Origin: Lanius collurio
Taxonomy: Eukaryota > Chordata > Aves > Passeriformes > Laniidae
Reading direction: 5' to 3'
Assembly: GCA_020086605.1 (NCBI GenBank)
Contig: JACBWW010000015.1
Span: 6,407,513-6,471,512, forward strand
DNA length: 64,000 bases
The notes under the pieces are model-generated. The model ran no database searches and was not told where the DNA came from. It was given only the letters and a program-made list of their open reading frames with translations. Each line of letters begins with the position of its first letter. Position 1 is the stretch's first letter. Positions 1 to 13,060 of this stretch are shown here, piece after piece. The translations under genes and the position numbers were made by a program.

Positions 1-2780
1 AGCAAATGCTTCAGCTTGTTAAATAAGGTTGTGGGCCAGCAGAAAAGAAAGCCCCACACAACATGTATAAATTCGTGTTCCTTGTCAGCAGCTGTGGGAA
101 GACGACTTAGGAAGGTCGAACCTCTGCCCGTCTGTGTATGAAGTGTAGTTGCCTAATTTTGCAGCAGCACCAAACTTGTCAGTACTGACTGTGAAGTGAG
201 ACACCGAAGAGCACAGAAGATGCTGACAGGGACAGCCCCATGTTCCACATGCAGCACAGCTGATAACGTCACATGCTAATGAACAACTGTGTGGTTGAGA
301 AAATTAGTCCAATTGCCTCACCACATAGGTTGCACTGGAGATGGTTCTCTGTTCACATCATTGTTTGTCTTTGGCCTAGATGGTCTTTATCCAGTCACCT
401 GCATGTGAGGATACCAGTTATCTCCTGAAGCTTCTCAGATGCAAAGTGCCACAAAGTTGCCTTCTGCTTCACGCTAAAAAATTACCCCATTTTTTGTGTC
501 TGGGAGTTATCACTACCAGCATGAAAACACTACTTTCACGTTATATAATTGATTTCTGCTTTTCAAATCTTCAGAAAGTTCCTTCTCCAGGTTAAATAGC
601 CTACTGAACTTCAAGGCAAAAAATACTCTTCATAACTGAGAAGTATTGTGGAAATGCAACTGAAAAATTTGACATAACAGTTCCAAGTAGCTGGCCATCT
701 TTGGCAGCTGGACAGTACTTATGCACTGCCAAATGTCTTTGTTGAGTCACAAAATACAATTTTAGGAATGATTATCACACAAACTGTTAAACAAAGTTGG
801 TTATAGACAGACCAGTTTTCCAAGCATTGGTTTTAGTGACCTAAAAATGAAGGTTTATAGCCTATCATCAGATGCATACATTACATTGGCTTATAAAATT
901 CTGGAAGAGTCTACTACAGCTAAGCAGAATTTAATCATTAGGAAAGTATTTCAAGTCATTAAAAAGAGCATATGTGTGTTGGAAAACTTGATATGTAGAA
1001 TTCTAGTGGAGGGAGGGGGAGAAACAACAATATTGTACTCATTAAATAACTTCTCTGATGTCGTCTTCTAAACCGTGCGTGGATACACAGCAGTTCACGG
1101 AAAACACATTTGCATCAGATTCCAGGAATTGGATTCTTTTTAGTATTCTTTGATGGAAAAAGAAGGCTTGGCTGCTTACCAGATTATTTGCTCTATGATA
1201 AATGTAAAAGTTTTACAAGCTCTGAAGAATTGTGGACAATCATTCCTGAGAAATTTGATCATCACTGAGGCTATTGAAAGAAACTGAAGAGATGCTACCA
1301 GATCGGTAATTCCTCTAACTGCAATATGGATGTAGAACTTGCATGAGAATATTAATGTTAAGCATACTTCTTAATAGTAAATAAAAAATTCGGTTACATA
1401 CCTCCACAGCAAACAAAGTTTCTTGGAAATAGCAGGACAGTGGCACACTTTTAGGAGATCAATTACCTTCACACTGAGCTATCTGTTACCTTGTATGAAG
1501 TACACTAAATTGAATCTCTACAGTCAACACTACTTCCAAACTTTTACTTGCACCTCTCTTTCTGTCTCTGATATCCTTATCTTTTGCAACAAGTTTAAAT
1601 CCCTTCTCTTGGCATTAAAATAGGGCAAGATATTATTTTAGCATCACTAGTTTCAAATTTAAGATTACTGAATGATATCAGTGTTTCCAGAGCTCTGCAA
1701 TGTTACATAAATTTGGGCAGTTCATTCTGGTATCAGAATTATTTTTTGGTATCAGTCTTCTTTTATGCTAATTTCTGTCAACATGCTCTCATAGACATGT
1801 ACAAAACAGCAGACTTTGGGATGGAAATCTCTGCATAGTGTTAGCAGTACAGCAATTATATATGTTGCAGAACCTTCACTGCAGTACTTTTGTAAGTGGG
1901 TATTCTGAAGGCTTATGCTAAATATTTTTTTAGCAGTGGGACTGATAAAAGATTTTGTTTCCCTACCCAGCCACATATTTTGACAAAACTGGGAGGTATT
2001 TTCATCTTTTCTCCTTCTGCAAAATTTTGGCTGAAATGGAAGTTGAGGAGGTAGAGGGAATGACAGCTTTTTTCTGACAGAGATACAGACATAAAACATA
2101 AGTTAATAAGACATTTCCTTAGGAAAATTCCAGCCTCTTTATCTCTTACTGAGTGAGTCACTTTTGCCCAGGAATGTTTGTGTTTTCTCTGTAAGCATTT
2201 AGGTTCTGTTATCCTCATATCTCTCCTGTAAAGATTTACTGTCACAGTGGAAATTCATAGAGGAAATAGGCACCCTAGAAGAGAGAGCTTTTCAGTGGAG
2301 TCTGTGTGTCTTCAGAGAAATGGTTTGCAACTTGCTGGTTGAGCCTAGAAACACAAAAAGTGACCAATTCCTCTGCTGAGTCATGATAATAAAGCATGCT
2401 AGAGCCCTGCACAGAGAAGGCAGTGAGGTGGGGGTTCCGAAGTGATTGCTGAGGGGTTATTTTAAGTAAACTATTAGACAGATCCTAGGTCCAACCAGAG
2501 TTCAAGTGGGTTTGACATATTTCACTCTGGGTCTTACAGGAAATAAAAATACATGGACTGGTTGAATTGAGGGAGTAATTATATATTGACAGTTATTTTA
2601 TAATTCTTGATATTCACATGTTCCATTTTTCTCACCACACCTGCAACAAATTCTAGCTACCCCCAGTGTTTCTGACCGAGTTTCACTCTAGCCAAAGAAG
2701 GTAATAGTATGCCTGGCATCCATGCAGCTTGGATTATCATCTTATGGCAGCATAGCTGACATAACTAAATTAATTTGACT
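1..2780. other. Gene-free unique AT-rich DNA
   Basis: I see no gene or recognisable repeat here. Open frames are short, overlap on both strands and lack any family resemblance. There is no sustained low-complexity tract. The sequence is ordinary unique AT-rich vertebrate intergenic or intronic DNA. Unannotated exons of a non-coding RNA cannot be excluded from sequence alone. Confidence 0.6.
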
Positions 2781-2790
2781 TAAGAAATCA

Positions 2791-2860
2791 GAGAAGTCTT
2801 GAACTGTTGTCTTGTAGATGACAAACCAGTGCCTTATCAGTTGAGCTACTCAGATCCAGC
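2791..2860 (-). repeat. tRNA-like relic (SINE head or tRNA pseudogene)
   Basis: Read on the minus strand, this stretch contains TAGCTCAACTGATAAGG (rc of about 2831-2847), a close match to a polymerase III box A as found in tRNAs (TAGCTCAGTTGGTAGAG). About 25 bases further on is AGTTCAAGACT (rc of 2795-2805), a degraded box B (GGTTCAANNCC). The order and spacing fit a tRNA body. The anticodon stem and T stem do not pair properly and there is no intact acceptor stem, so this is not a working tRNA gene. It is either an old tRNA pseudogene or the 5' head of a tRNA-derived SINE whose tail I cannot recognise. It lies in otherwise unique DNA. Confidence 0.5.
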
Positions 2861-4163
2861 CTGCAGTACTCTTAAGTGTGATTTCATCTAAGTAATGTGT
2901 TGCTGAGTCTAATGTCAAACGGATCTATCACATTACAACCTTTTCTAATTAAAGGAAAAGAAGATTAAATGCACATGAACAGTCATTTAAAAGTCTGTAG
3001 CTGATTAATAGCCAGCATTTTTCTAACAATTTCAAAGTGATTTTATCATTATTCCTTTGAGCAGAAACAAATATCTTTTATTAAATTTTTACAAGCTATA
3101 TGAAGATAGGGCAGAGTCTACTACATTTTCTTGCAAAAATAAACTGTAGCTCAATGTATGAATCTGTCTGTTCATTTCACTGGTTCTACTGCAGAATTAA
3201 TGTTCAAATTCCATCAACTTAATCCCTCATGAAATTTTAGCATTTCCCATTGGCTGGCCACAAGGCAAATGATACAGTATTTAGACCATTAAAGTCTTTG
3301 AGTGTGGATGAGTAACACATACCAAGAATATTTCAGTATTTCTTAGAAATAGGCTCTACTCTTCTTCGGGTATATTTGCAAAATAAAATATAAGACTCAT
3401 CTGAACAATTTTACTTGAAGCTGTATCCTTTGATATTTTCAATTTTTGAATTTGCTATGCCCTGTACCACTTGATGGTGCCAACAACCGTGCTTTTAAGA
3501 AAAAAATGTCATGCAAATGCAGTACACCTCCTGAACTGCTGACTTTTGGTCATCTGGCCAAAGTCAGTGCCCAGATACTATGGGTCAGACCATCATTTAG
3601 CATCAGAATTAAAGATTTCCATGACCTAAAAGTGCTTGTTAAGACTATATGTAACCTACTCTTTGGTGAGTGTTACCTCTTTCCAATGTCAGACCCTTAA
3701 TTCCTCTCTTGGACAGTACTTTACCTAAATCCTTTCCCAAAGGGATCTAGGCACTGGAACCACTCTTCCCACTAAAACATGCTTGGTTTATGCTTCCCTG
3801 CCACCTTTGACAATATAAATATTCCCAAATCACTTGAGCATCAGGTATGAGAAGGTAACGCTTCTAGCACTCTTGAGGTCTTGATTGTGGATCTGAGTCT
3901 CCTGTCAGTCTAAGATGGGTCTAAATCCCATAGCACTTCGAAGTATAATAGATAAATCAAGCATTAAGGCATTTGTGCAAGGAAAATATCCTACCATATT
4001 CTAATTTTAAAAGGAAAAATGAACAGCAATAGCAGAAGTTCCTTGTTCTAAACCAAAATTGGGGCACAAATTAATAATAGACTTAAGAAATGGAATTACC
4101 AAAAGAAATTATTTCATCCTTCCATTCACAGTGATAAAGAAAATTATGTTAAGATATATTTTT
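2861..4163. other. Gene-free unique AT-rich DNA
   Basis: No gene, transposon or tandem repeat is visible. The open frame at 3446-3700 (84 codons) has no recognisable motif and is within chance expectation. Confidence 0.55.
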
Positions 4164-4223
4164 CAGGCTAGTCCATATGCTTTCAAAAAACAGCAGGCTA
4201 GTCAGTATGTTTTCCAAATTACC
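4164..4223. repeat. Imperfect tandem duplication, 30-bp period, two copies
   Basis: The heptamer CAGGCTA starts at 4164 and again at 4194, and each is followed by a similar sequence (GTCCATATGCTTTC versus GTCAGTATGTTTTC). The two 30-base units differ by several substitutions, so the duplication is not very recent. There is no coding context. Confidence 0.75.
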
Positions 4224-6814
4224 AGATACTGTGGTAATCCTTGTGGATTTCAAAAGCCAAAGTAGAAATAGTGGAATTTTTCCCATCTCAACCAGACACT
4301 GCAAGTTTTTTTTTCACTGTACCTGTTGAAAACTATCTTCTCCTCAGGTAACAAGAATCCCTTAGGCCTTATAATTTTTTTTTTTAATAAAAGAGAAATT
4401 TAGACTTAAAAAAAGGGTGATTGTTTACTTACATGTACAAGCCAGAAATATATTCACATGCTACACAGAGATTTAATGTATTGGTTTCTGCAAAGGCGTG
4501 ATTAATTGCATTTCTTAGTTTATTTTCTTTTTTCTTTTTTAAATTCTTCTCCGTATTTGCATTTCCTCACACAGAAATGGTACCTTTATGTTTTGCTGAA
4601 CTGACTACACCTCTCTTTGGTGTTCAGCACATCTTTAATTACTGCCAGATCTTCAAATATTTTCAGAAGATTCCCATTAGAAAGATCATCAGCCATTTCT
4701 ATCCTCATTCTCCAAAGGAAACTTTGAGCAGATGCTCTTGCCCAATAGTAACATTGACACATTAACTTTCCTCAGCCACCTCACTCAGACTACTTAGTCT
4801 GGCTCCACTACGGCTGGGAGCCTTAATCAGATATCATACTAACGAAAGCTATGTCAGTAATGATGTCAGATGAATGGTGGTCACATGGCAACAGTCTCAT
4901 TTGAAGCAAACAGTGCCACACTTGTTTTTAGGCTACTTTATGACTTGGCTGAAAAATGACTTTGTTCACAACAAAACACCACTAATGTATGAGCTGTTAC
5001 CGCAGGATTTTAGCACGTCTACTATTTTCTCAACATTCTTTTAATATACCTAGCTGGACAAACAGTGTAAATATCATTAAACTACACATATTATCAAAGT
5101 CATCAATCAGCATGCGAGCTAACCAGATGAAACATGGGCAATCCTTTCTGGCATTCTGAATCCTCAAAGAAATGGTATTATGGAAAACATATAAAGGAGA
5201 AAATATTTTAATTTTGCATTTTGATTTGGCTTATTCCAGATTCACGTGTACAGGAGAATAGAGAGACACAGTCATCTCTCCTGCTAGGTCCCAGAAGTGT
5301 GTTTTTACCTTCCCTGCTCAGATGTCAGTGGGCTGGTGGGATATACAGAGAGCAAAATAATGAGACTGAGCAGGAGGGAAGCATTTGCCCTCTGGCTCCA
5401 CTCACACTGTGACAAAACAGAAGCCCCAAAGTCTCCTGTCACTTGAATTCCCTTTCCTTCCCTGGCTTCTGAGGTAAAAGTGCCCCTTGCTATTTCTCAT
5501 ACGCAGTTGGTTAGTTCTCTTATTCACAGCATGGGATTACAGGCGAGCATGAATTTTTCATTGTGAAGTACTGGAAAACCCACTGATTTCTCAGGGATTC
5601 TGATGATGCTTGGAACCAACACAGCAGTACAGCTTGCTTAAAAATTAAAGTTCAAATGACTGGTCATAGACACTTTCCTAGAGAAGATAAGTACCAAAGC
5701 CAGCTACCATAATTTACTGTAATGGAGCAAAAATGCAAGTAACCACATCCTAGGGCAGGCAGCTCCATTTTCCTGTTACTCTTACTCATCCCACCGTCTC
5801 ATGGCTGGTTTAAGATAGCAGACTGCCTCTGCTGACGAGAAGCAAAATGCCCAGGCCACTCTGCACAGCTCCTCCCAGCCCCCATAGTGCAGGTAAGGGG
5901 AATGGGCTGCAGGACGAGCCAGAGAGGCGTGCACAAGTCTCTGAGTGCCACTGGAGCAGACACGGATGCCAGGACTGAGGGCGGGGGCCGCTGGCAAAGC
6001 AGGGAGAGCTAGAGTGCCTCTGACTGGCACTCTGGGTTTGTGTGGTCTGAATTCCCCATGAACCTGTGGTACTGGCTTGCAGTGAGAGCCTGATGTGGTC
6101 ACAGATCTCTCTGTTTGGTCTGTAGTGCTTATTCCATTTAAACTACTGATCAGGAAGGAAAATTGTTGTGTTAATCCAGCTGGGGAGCAGGAATAACAGC
6201 AAGGGCAACAAAGAGAAGTAAACAAACAAAACCCTGAATTTAGGGCTTTGAGTGGTCAGAAAAAATTGAAAAAAAATGAAAAAAATATTTCAGTAAAACT
6301 CTGTCATGGATGACTGTGTGGAAATCAGGAATCTTCAAGTAGAAAGCTAAAAAAAACATCCAGATATTTTCAAAGAATAACTCAGTTACTCCTACCTAAT
6401 ATGAGAACATGGACTACGAATGCATGCTATAGCATATCCTGCCCATAAGGGATACTGAACTTTAAATAGTGACCCTGGAGCCTTGCTGGGATAGAGTTTG
6501 GCTTAATAGAAAAGTCTGAAGAATCTATCTTTTAAACCCTGGAGTTCCAATCAACTGTAATATATTCTGGGCACAAACTACATATCATTCATACAGCTAA
6601 GCCTTTAGCACTGCTATTATTTTCTGTTGCCTTCTGGCACCACTTAGTAAGTTCCAAATGAATGAATTCTCTATCCACTGATATATAGTAGGGGGAAAAA
6701 ATGCAGACTCTCTGCACTGAAAAATAACATGCATGCTTCTCTTACCTTCCCCTCTCTGCTCCTCTGCCACATAAATAGCCCTCAGAAAGATGCACTGATT
6801 TCACATTGCTAACC
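4224..6814. other. Gene-free DNA with a locally GC-richer patch
   Basis: Mostly unique AT-rich sequence. The patch at about 5770-6230 is clearly richer in G and C than its flanks and carries a 147-codon minus-strand open frame (5782-6225). That frame is rich in Ser, Pro, Ala and Cys, with no domain I recognise and no splice-site context supporting it. I treat it as a by-product of low stop-codon frequency in GC-richer DNA. Confidence 0.5.
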
Positions 6815-6828
6815 AAAAAAAAAAAAAA
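6815..6828. repeat. Poly(A) tract, 14 bases
   Basis: An uninterrupted run of 14 A, followed by more A-rich sequence. No recognisable retrotransposon body lies immediately 5' of it on the plus strand, so it is classed as a simple homopolymer rather than a retroposon tail. Confidence 0.85.
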
Positions 6829-6896
6829 CAAAAAGAAATTTTCTACTTTTCTGTGTGGAATTTGTTTTTGAAACACTTTTTTGTCTTTTTTTACAG

Positions 6897-7365
6897 AACA
6901 TGCAAAAATTTTTGAAGCCAAAAAGGATCATTCTTTCCCATTAGGCCAGCGCAGAGCCTACTTTTGCTGGATACATGTCGGACCGCCTGGTCTACACAGA
7001 GTCCCAGGAGACAAGCTGGGCATGCATTGGCTGAGGAAAGTACTGTGGAAATCAGGAAAGAAAATATGTGAACTAGAAGAGCAATAGCAATTTATACTTC
7101 ACTTAGAAGGGTTTAAAGAAGGCATAAAATGAGATGGAGCAAGTGTCATCCAAAAACTGCCCAGAAGTGAAGTCTCACCAACATAGTCAAAATGTTATTG
7201 TGAATCCATATGAGCTTTGAAAGGTTCTGATCCAGCTCTGAGAGAGGGAAAATCACTTACATCTCCAAGAAGGTTTGTTTGGTGAATATTCTCCCAGATG
7301 ACTACAAGGATGCCTTTTTTTTTTTTTTTTTTAAGCTAAACCATCAGCATCTTCTCTTAAATAAA
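6897..7365 (+). other. Weak candidate terminal exon of a non-coding transcript
   Basis: A pyrimidine-rich tract (about 6873-6892) is followed by ACAG ending at 6896, a good-looking 3' splice acceptor. An AATAAA polyadenylation hexamer lies at 7360-7365. Between them is sequence of mixed composition, including a frame open to 7087 that encodes no recognised domain. These signals are common by chance in AT-rich DNA, and no matching donor or upstream exon was identified. This is a low-confidence hypothesis only. Confidence 0.12.
7315..7332. repeat. Poly(T) tract, 18 bases
   Basis: An uninterrupted T18 homopolymer. On the minus strand it could be read as a poly(A) tail, but no retroposed body is recognisable beside it. 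Confidence 0.85.
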
Positions 7366-7437
7366 GTACTTTTTCATCTGTTTTTGACCCTATATTTGGT
7401 TCTATCCTGCAAAGTTAGTGGAAGTAGCTGATTTGGA

Positions 7438-7490
7438 ACAAAACAAAATCAAAACTATGAAAAAAAAATTAAAAAAAAAAAATAAAAAAA
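7438..7490. repeat. A-rich low-complexity tract
   Basis: About 50 bases of near-pure A with occasional T and C, including runs of 7 to 12 A. This is simple low-complexity DNA, and the apparent lysine-rich open frames across it are artefacts. Confidence 0.85.
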
Positions 7491-10438
7491 GAGGTAGGAA
7501 TAAGCACATGAGCAGCAAGGATAGCCACATCAGGGCATACCAGGGGTTTACACTAGCACAGGATCCTGTCTTTGACAGCAGGCAGTGGCAGATGCCTAGC
7601 AAAGGAGATAAGAACAGACGTGCACATGATGATGTCTCCCCAGAATAATTTTCCACCTTCCATTGAAAAGATTTGTACATATGGTAGATACAGGATGGCA
7701 AAACCTCACTGGACTGATGCAGGTGGCAGTGGGAAAGGCTGCCATCTTGCATTCATTGCTCTAGACACTTTATATATCCTACTTGAACTTGCATAAGTTG
7801 CATAGTTAGTGAAGGCTACAGGAATTACATGCTGTCTATACAGAGACTTTTCTTCCTTTTTCAATCTGAGAAACATATAACAGGTTTGAGATTAAGTTTA
7901 TGCTTGCACAATGAATACAGTTCAGTTAAAAATGACATAGAGTATTACTGATTAACAGGACGACTATTAAATGTACATTTTATGTGATCACTGGCTGTTC
8001 TTCTTGACCGGTACACCATATAAAAATTGTCTTTTAATGGAAGAATACTGTACAGAGACCAAAATAGAAACTGCTAAAACAAACAAGATAATTATCTAAA
8101 TTTTATAATATCACTCATAAAACGTCTGCCTTTTCCCTTTATGAGCTTGATAGATTAAATTTAGGGCAGATGTTCCATATAATTTACTCAGAAAACAGGA
8201 AAATTATTTTAAAAAAACTCATAAAACCTACAAAAACACAAATGAAACTAATCTAAAACATATGCAGTCTACAGATTTAGAGGAAAAGTTAGTTATTCCT
8301 GAAACTATGGATAAGGATGCTAAAGAGATAAAACTATCTCTCCCACACATTTTATAGTATCAAATATTCTGAACTGCTTTGGACAAACAAAGGCCCCTCT
8401 AAATTTAGGGTGCATGAGGTAGCTTTGGCTGCTTTCCCAAAGACAAAGGGGAACTCAGAGAAACACAAACCCCGTTCCTCAGTGCACAGAAGCCAGTCTG
8501 TGGTGTCTTAATTGAATTATGGAGGTACCTGCTGTAATGTGAATGCTGGTGAAGAATACCAGGTAAAAGTATTACATATTGTCTATTTATGCACTATAAA
8601 AGTAGGAAGAGGAGCAGGTGCAGTGTCTTTAATCCTTCAGAGAAAAAAAAAAGTCTTCACTGTCGAGAGATACTGAAATCAAATACTGTTTGAAATGGAA
8701 GGTATTTATGGTCAAACAAAGACATACAGAGGCAAGTTTCATGAACATTTTGAAAGATTTTGTTCGGAAGGCTCAAGACTCTCTGCACCACAAAATGCAA
8801 TTTTAAGAATAGCTCAGCTATGGAGATCCCAGGAAAAAAGTATATTGTGTGCTGTCTTGTTGCAAACTCTTTCAGCCAAAAATCATCTCTCAGAACATAA
8901 TTTATTATTATCTGGGTTTATATATTAGTTGGGTTTTGAGATCCAGTTAAGAGAGCATAAGGTCTGGCAGTGCTTTTGGCAGTACTGTTAGTGGATGCAA
9001 GCAACATTTTCGGTTCCTCTGTAGACTGACAGTTAATTGCTGTTCAAGGTAAAGGTCTCTAATTTTTTGAGTGTGAGATTCTTGTAATGCAGGAGGCAAC
9101 AGAGATGTATTTTTGAAATAAAATTTTTCCAGCCTGTCTCTGTGTAATGCTGGTTCCTGCACTTGATGAGGGCAGGAAAAGGAACTGAAACACTACACCC
9201 AATTGAAGGCTTCTGAGTTATATCCTTGGTTTGCAATGGTAAATAAATTATTAAAAAGAAAAAAAAAAACCCTAATAATATATAAAATCCCTTTTACAAG
9301 ATTATCAGAATGTTTAAGAATACAGAATCCATCTATATATTACTATTCATTTATATATGAGTAAAAAGCACCCAACCAAAGAATCTCTGTAACACACACA
9401 AACTGTGGGAACAAGGTTTAGGCATAAAAGAAATACAGCTGCTATGCTGACAGTAGTCATGGATTTCATGAACACAAGAGAAACAATAAATATTCTAAGC
9501 CAAACTACATGCTTTAAAAATACCCAAAACAACAGGTAAAATATCCATTTCTCAGTCCCTGAAGTTCAGAGAGACAGGGTGGTGTGGTGGTTCTGCCTAA
9601 ATCCTACCCTGCCTTGAAAGCAGATCAGCAGAGAGAAAATCCTGCTGCTGCTGGCTATGAACAATTTCTGTGCAGAATCAAAGCTTTCCCTTCCAAGACC
9701 TTAGCCCATTGCACTTTGTTCCTGCTGGCAACACATCACAGCCTGTTTTTGTGAGCGTGATAAAGAGGATTTGGCATTGGAGATACATACTGTGTGTGAG
9801 ATACCAAATGAAAGTAGCAAAGGAATGGATGAAGGCTACCAAGTGTTGCTCAGCCACCCTGTGTATCATCTGAGAAAGACAAGGCAGCTGCAAACAGAAG
9901 AGCAAACAAGTCTACCTCAGACTCTTGGTGTAGTAGCAATTAACTCAATGAACTAAAATGTGCTGATTCCCTCTTATGAAGCAGGGATCCTTCAAAGGCA
10001 AAAAATTGCCCTCCTAATATGTAATCGAATATTTTCAAATGTGTCACCTTAATGAAAGATGTGGGACAGTTCCTCTTTCAGAGCACATCAGGTTACAACA
10101 ATGCAGAGATAAATGTGCAGTTTATGATGGGTAGCATCAAGGCAGTGCAGGACAAACTAGCTCAGATACTTGATCTAAGGTAGGAAGAGCAACAAGTTTG
10201 CATTGATGTGGCATAAACACATGATCTTGAATAGACATGTCCAAGGCTCCAGAAAAAGCTGAAAAAATGGTCAGCCTAGTTCACATGCCAGTTTTTCCAC
10301 AGACCATAAATAAGCTTCAAAGAGTTATAAAACCAGGCAGTAGGCACCAAATGCATGCAATCTTGGAGTAGTGCTGGTAGAAGTACATCACCACCTTTCT
10401 GCTGCACAGAAAAATTAGGTAAATACTTCATTCATACA
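7491..10438. other. Gene-free unique AT-rich DNA
   Basis: No gene or dated repeat could be recognised. Overlapping open frames near 8.7, 9.1 and 9.7-9.9 kb are short and featureless. The sequence near 9583 (TGTGGTGGTTCTGCC) loosely recalls the start of some avian ERV LTRs, but nothing else supports that. Confidence 0.5.
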
Positions 10439-10464
10439 TGCATACACACATTGCATACACACAT
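10439..10464. repeat. 13-bp perfect tandem duplication
   Basis: TGCATACACACAT occurs twice head to tail, within a short CA/TA-rich simple-sequence patch. This is typical replication-slippage material. Confidence 0.85.
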
Positions 10465-12279
10465 TCACTTCAGAGAATTTCTATAGTTTATTAGGTACTG
10501 GCACTAAATAAAGTTTTGTAAACATTTTCATTTCATGATTGTTAGTGGTAAAGAGAATATTTGTGGTGCATGGTCACTAGGCAAACAGAGTGAAAATACT
10601 TTTACAGGGAATATAAACAGTTTTATGGAGTATCAGAGAGCAGGAGGAAGCTGCAAATATAGAGCACCAGCAGCTGTTCCGGGGCAAGGCAGCTGCTCTG
10701 GATCCATCTAGTAGCAAACTGTATTTGGGCAAACAAGTGGGTGGGGGGGACTGTGTAATGGAATATAGCAACTTTTAAAGTGGCATAACTCATAAATGGA
10801 TGAGAGGACTTCTTTCTCTCATTTTTTAAATTATTTTTAATAAGAATTGGGAAAGTGGCCCAAGACTGTTCTTGGATAATCACTTGAATAAAATACTGGA
10901 TTTATTTCAGTGTTATTGACACCCTTTCTCAATCTATTTTCCATGAATATTCAGTTTAATGGTAGGAAAGCTTGGAAAAACAGACATTAGAGCCAGTGCA
11001 TATGGCATATTGTCATTTCCATATTATATATTTTTATAAAATCCAAATCCTTAGAGATTTATTTGTTCTGCCACAAATAAATAATAAAAACACTAGAAAA
11101 TTATGTGTGCAGGCAAATTTATCATGAGCACTGAAGATATGTTCGCAGAAAGCTTTCAGCAAACACCTGGGAAATCAAAAAAACTATAGATCAGCCATGA
11201 TGGCTTGTGGGAAATTTATCAATTAAAAAAATACATTATATTTATAAAATTTCTTACTCAACTCCAGTCTAAGAAATACACTAGACTGTTATGCTGCAGC
11301 CAGGGTGCTCATTCAGCAATACATTGTTTCTTTTCTTGAGGTTGCTAGAGTGACAATTGGTTGCCAACATTTTTGTGGTAACTAATGGCTACAGGTTTTT
11401 TTCATCCTTAGGAATATTTTTGGGTGCAAGCACTAATCCCACTCTGTATGTTGCCATGAGCTGCTATTTCACCCTGCATGCAGGGCACTGTTGTGTGCCT
11501 CTGTTTAGAGGGGAGGACTTCAGTTGCTGTAAGTTCTGCAGCCTGTCCTCACCCATGGGTTTCCATAAATGCTTCTGTTTTGCCTAGCAGTAGATTTCTT
11601 TCCGTGACAACCAGAAGTAAATAGGTTATATGTTCTCCAGACAGCTGCTGTAACTTATTGTGGAATACAAATCCAGCAGCATCAAAGCTGCCCTACAAGT
11701 AGTGTAACTGCACTAACCAGAAGGAAAATTGATTTTTAAGTTCAGCTAGCTGAAGAGAGTGGACACAACAATGACATTTTTAATCAATGGATTGCAGCAT
11801 ACCTGCACAGTTCAGCTGGCCCTTTTGGCTTGAGTGAAAGAGGTGCTGCACTCTCAGGCTAGTCTGTCCAAAGTGCAGCTGATCTGGAGGATCTCTCATA
11901 ATGGCTGTGAGAGAAAAATATGCCTTTGATCCATCCTCATTGTCAGATCTCTGTGAACTGCAGCTTTTATCTAGCTGGGAGTCTACCTTATTTTTTGACA
12001 TGAGAGAGAGAGGCTGGTGGTTCTAATTCATGGCAGCAGCCACTTTTACAGCAAGACCATCTTCATTTCTTGTATTTACATTGTTGGTGTGGTTTTAATA
12101 TACTACATTTGTAATTGTGATAAATTATCTCTGTGCATGAGATGGCCCTTTGGGGATTCCTTGGAGACAGCTTTGCAAAGAACCCAAGATTCATAACTGT
12201 CATCAACAAAAAATAGAAATTGTCCCTTCCATTATTTGTTCTTCTAAATCTTGTGTAACAAATGGCCAGCACACTCCAT
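10465..12279. other. Gene-free unique AT-rich DNA
   Basis: No gene or repeat recognised. All open frames are under 90 codons. Composition is ordinary for the window. Confidence 0.55.
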
Positions 12280-12520
12280 AGCTGATATCCCAGCTGGTTA
12301 TCAGGCAGATTTCTGCCAAACCTCGCATTGTTATCCTTGGCCCATTAGCCCAGCGGTATTAAGCTCCAACATTTCAGTACAGTTCCTGCTGTATTCCAGT
12401 TAGAGAGCAGTGATTCGTTCCACCATTTCTCTCAGGAAGAACAGATCAGCTATGGGTATAATTTACAAAACCTAATAAACTGCAGGCCTGCCTTCTTAGA
12501 ATAAAGCATTAATTATTTCT
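12280..12520. promoter_or_regulatory. Candidate conserved non-coding element
   Basis: Complex unique sequence with little low-complexity DNA. It contains scattered motifs such as GCATTGTTATCC (SOX/GATA-like) and GCATTAATTATTTC (homeodomain-like core). The call rests on texture and motif content only, and no alignment could be made. Confidence 0.2.
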
Positions 12521-12899
12521 TTTTAATCTCCTGTTTCTCAGTAATCAACAGATTTCTTGAAAATTGGTATGGAGTAGCACCAAGCACAGACTTATGCAGA
12601 GCACTACTGCTGTACTGAATCTGCACCATAACATATCCTTGTGCTGTACTTTCATAACTGTCTTTTTCTCTTGTTTAAAAGAGCATAACTCTCAATAATG
12701 CTTTGTTCAGTATGTGTGTAGATAATAATGTATATGAGGCCATCATTATGGTGTTCACTGTGGAAATAATGCAGTCATACAAAAGACACATTGCTCAAAA
12801 TAAAACCTAAGATAAATAAAGGAAGCTATAAAATGCTCTGCTGGGCCCGCTTCTGGACCTATTTAAAGTCAATGGCAAAGTTCCCACTGACCTCAAGCA

Positions 12900-13060
12900 G
12901 GAACTAGCTCCTTTTTCTCCTTCTAGATTTGTTTAGAAAGAACAATAATGACAGACTTGAAAGGTAAGGTGAAATATTTGGGGAGAGGGAGAGAAAGAAG
13001 AAAAAAAATGGAAAAGAAACCAAAAGGGACAAGGGAAAAGAAAAATCTATATTTTTAACC
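12900..13060. repeat. Purine-rich low-complexity stretch
   Basis: The plus strand is strongly biased to A and G, most densely at about 12976-13050 (GGGGAGAGGGAGAGAAAGAAG and similar). No coding content is visible. Confidence 0.65.

Noticed and set aside
5782..6225. 147-codon minus-strand open frame, the longest gap-free frame
   Set aside because: No domain, signal peptide pattern or splice context. It lies in a GC-richer patch where stop codons are rarer, and length is within chance for 64 kb.
9583..9660. TGTGGTGGTTCTGCC start recalling avian ERV LTRs
   Set aside because: Only the first dozen bases are similar. There is no LTR end, primer-binding site or target duplication.
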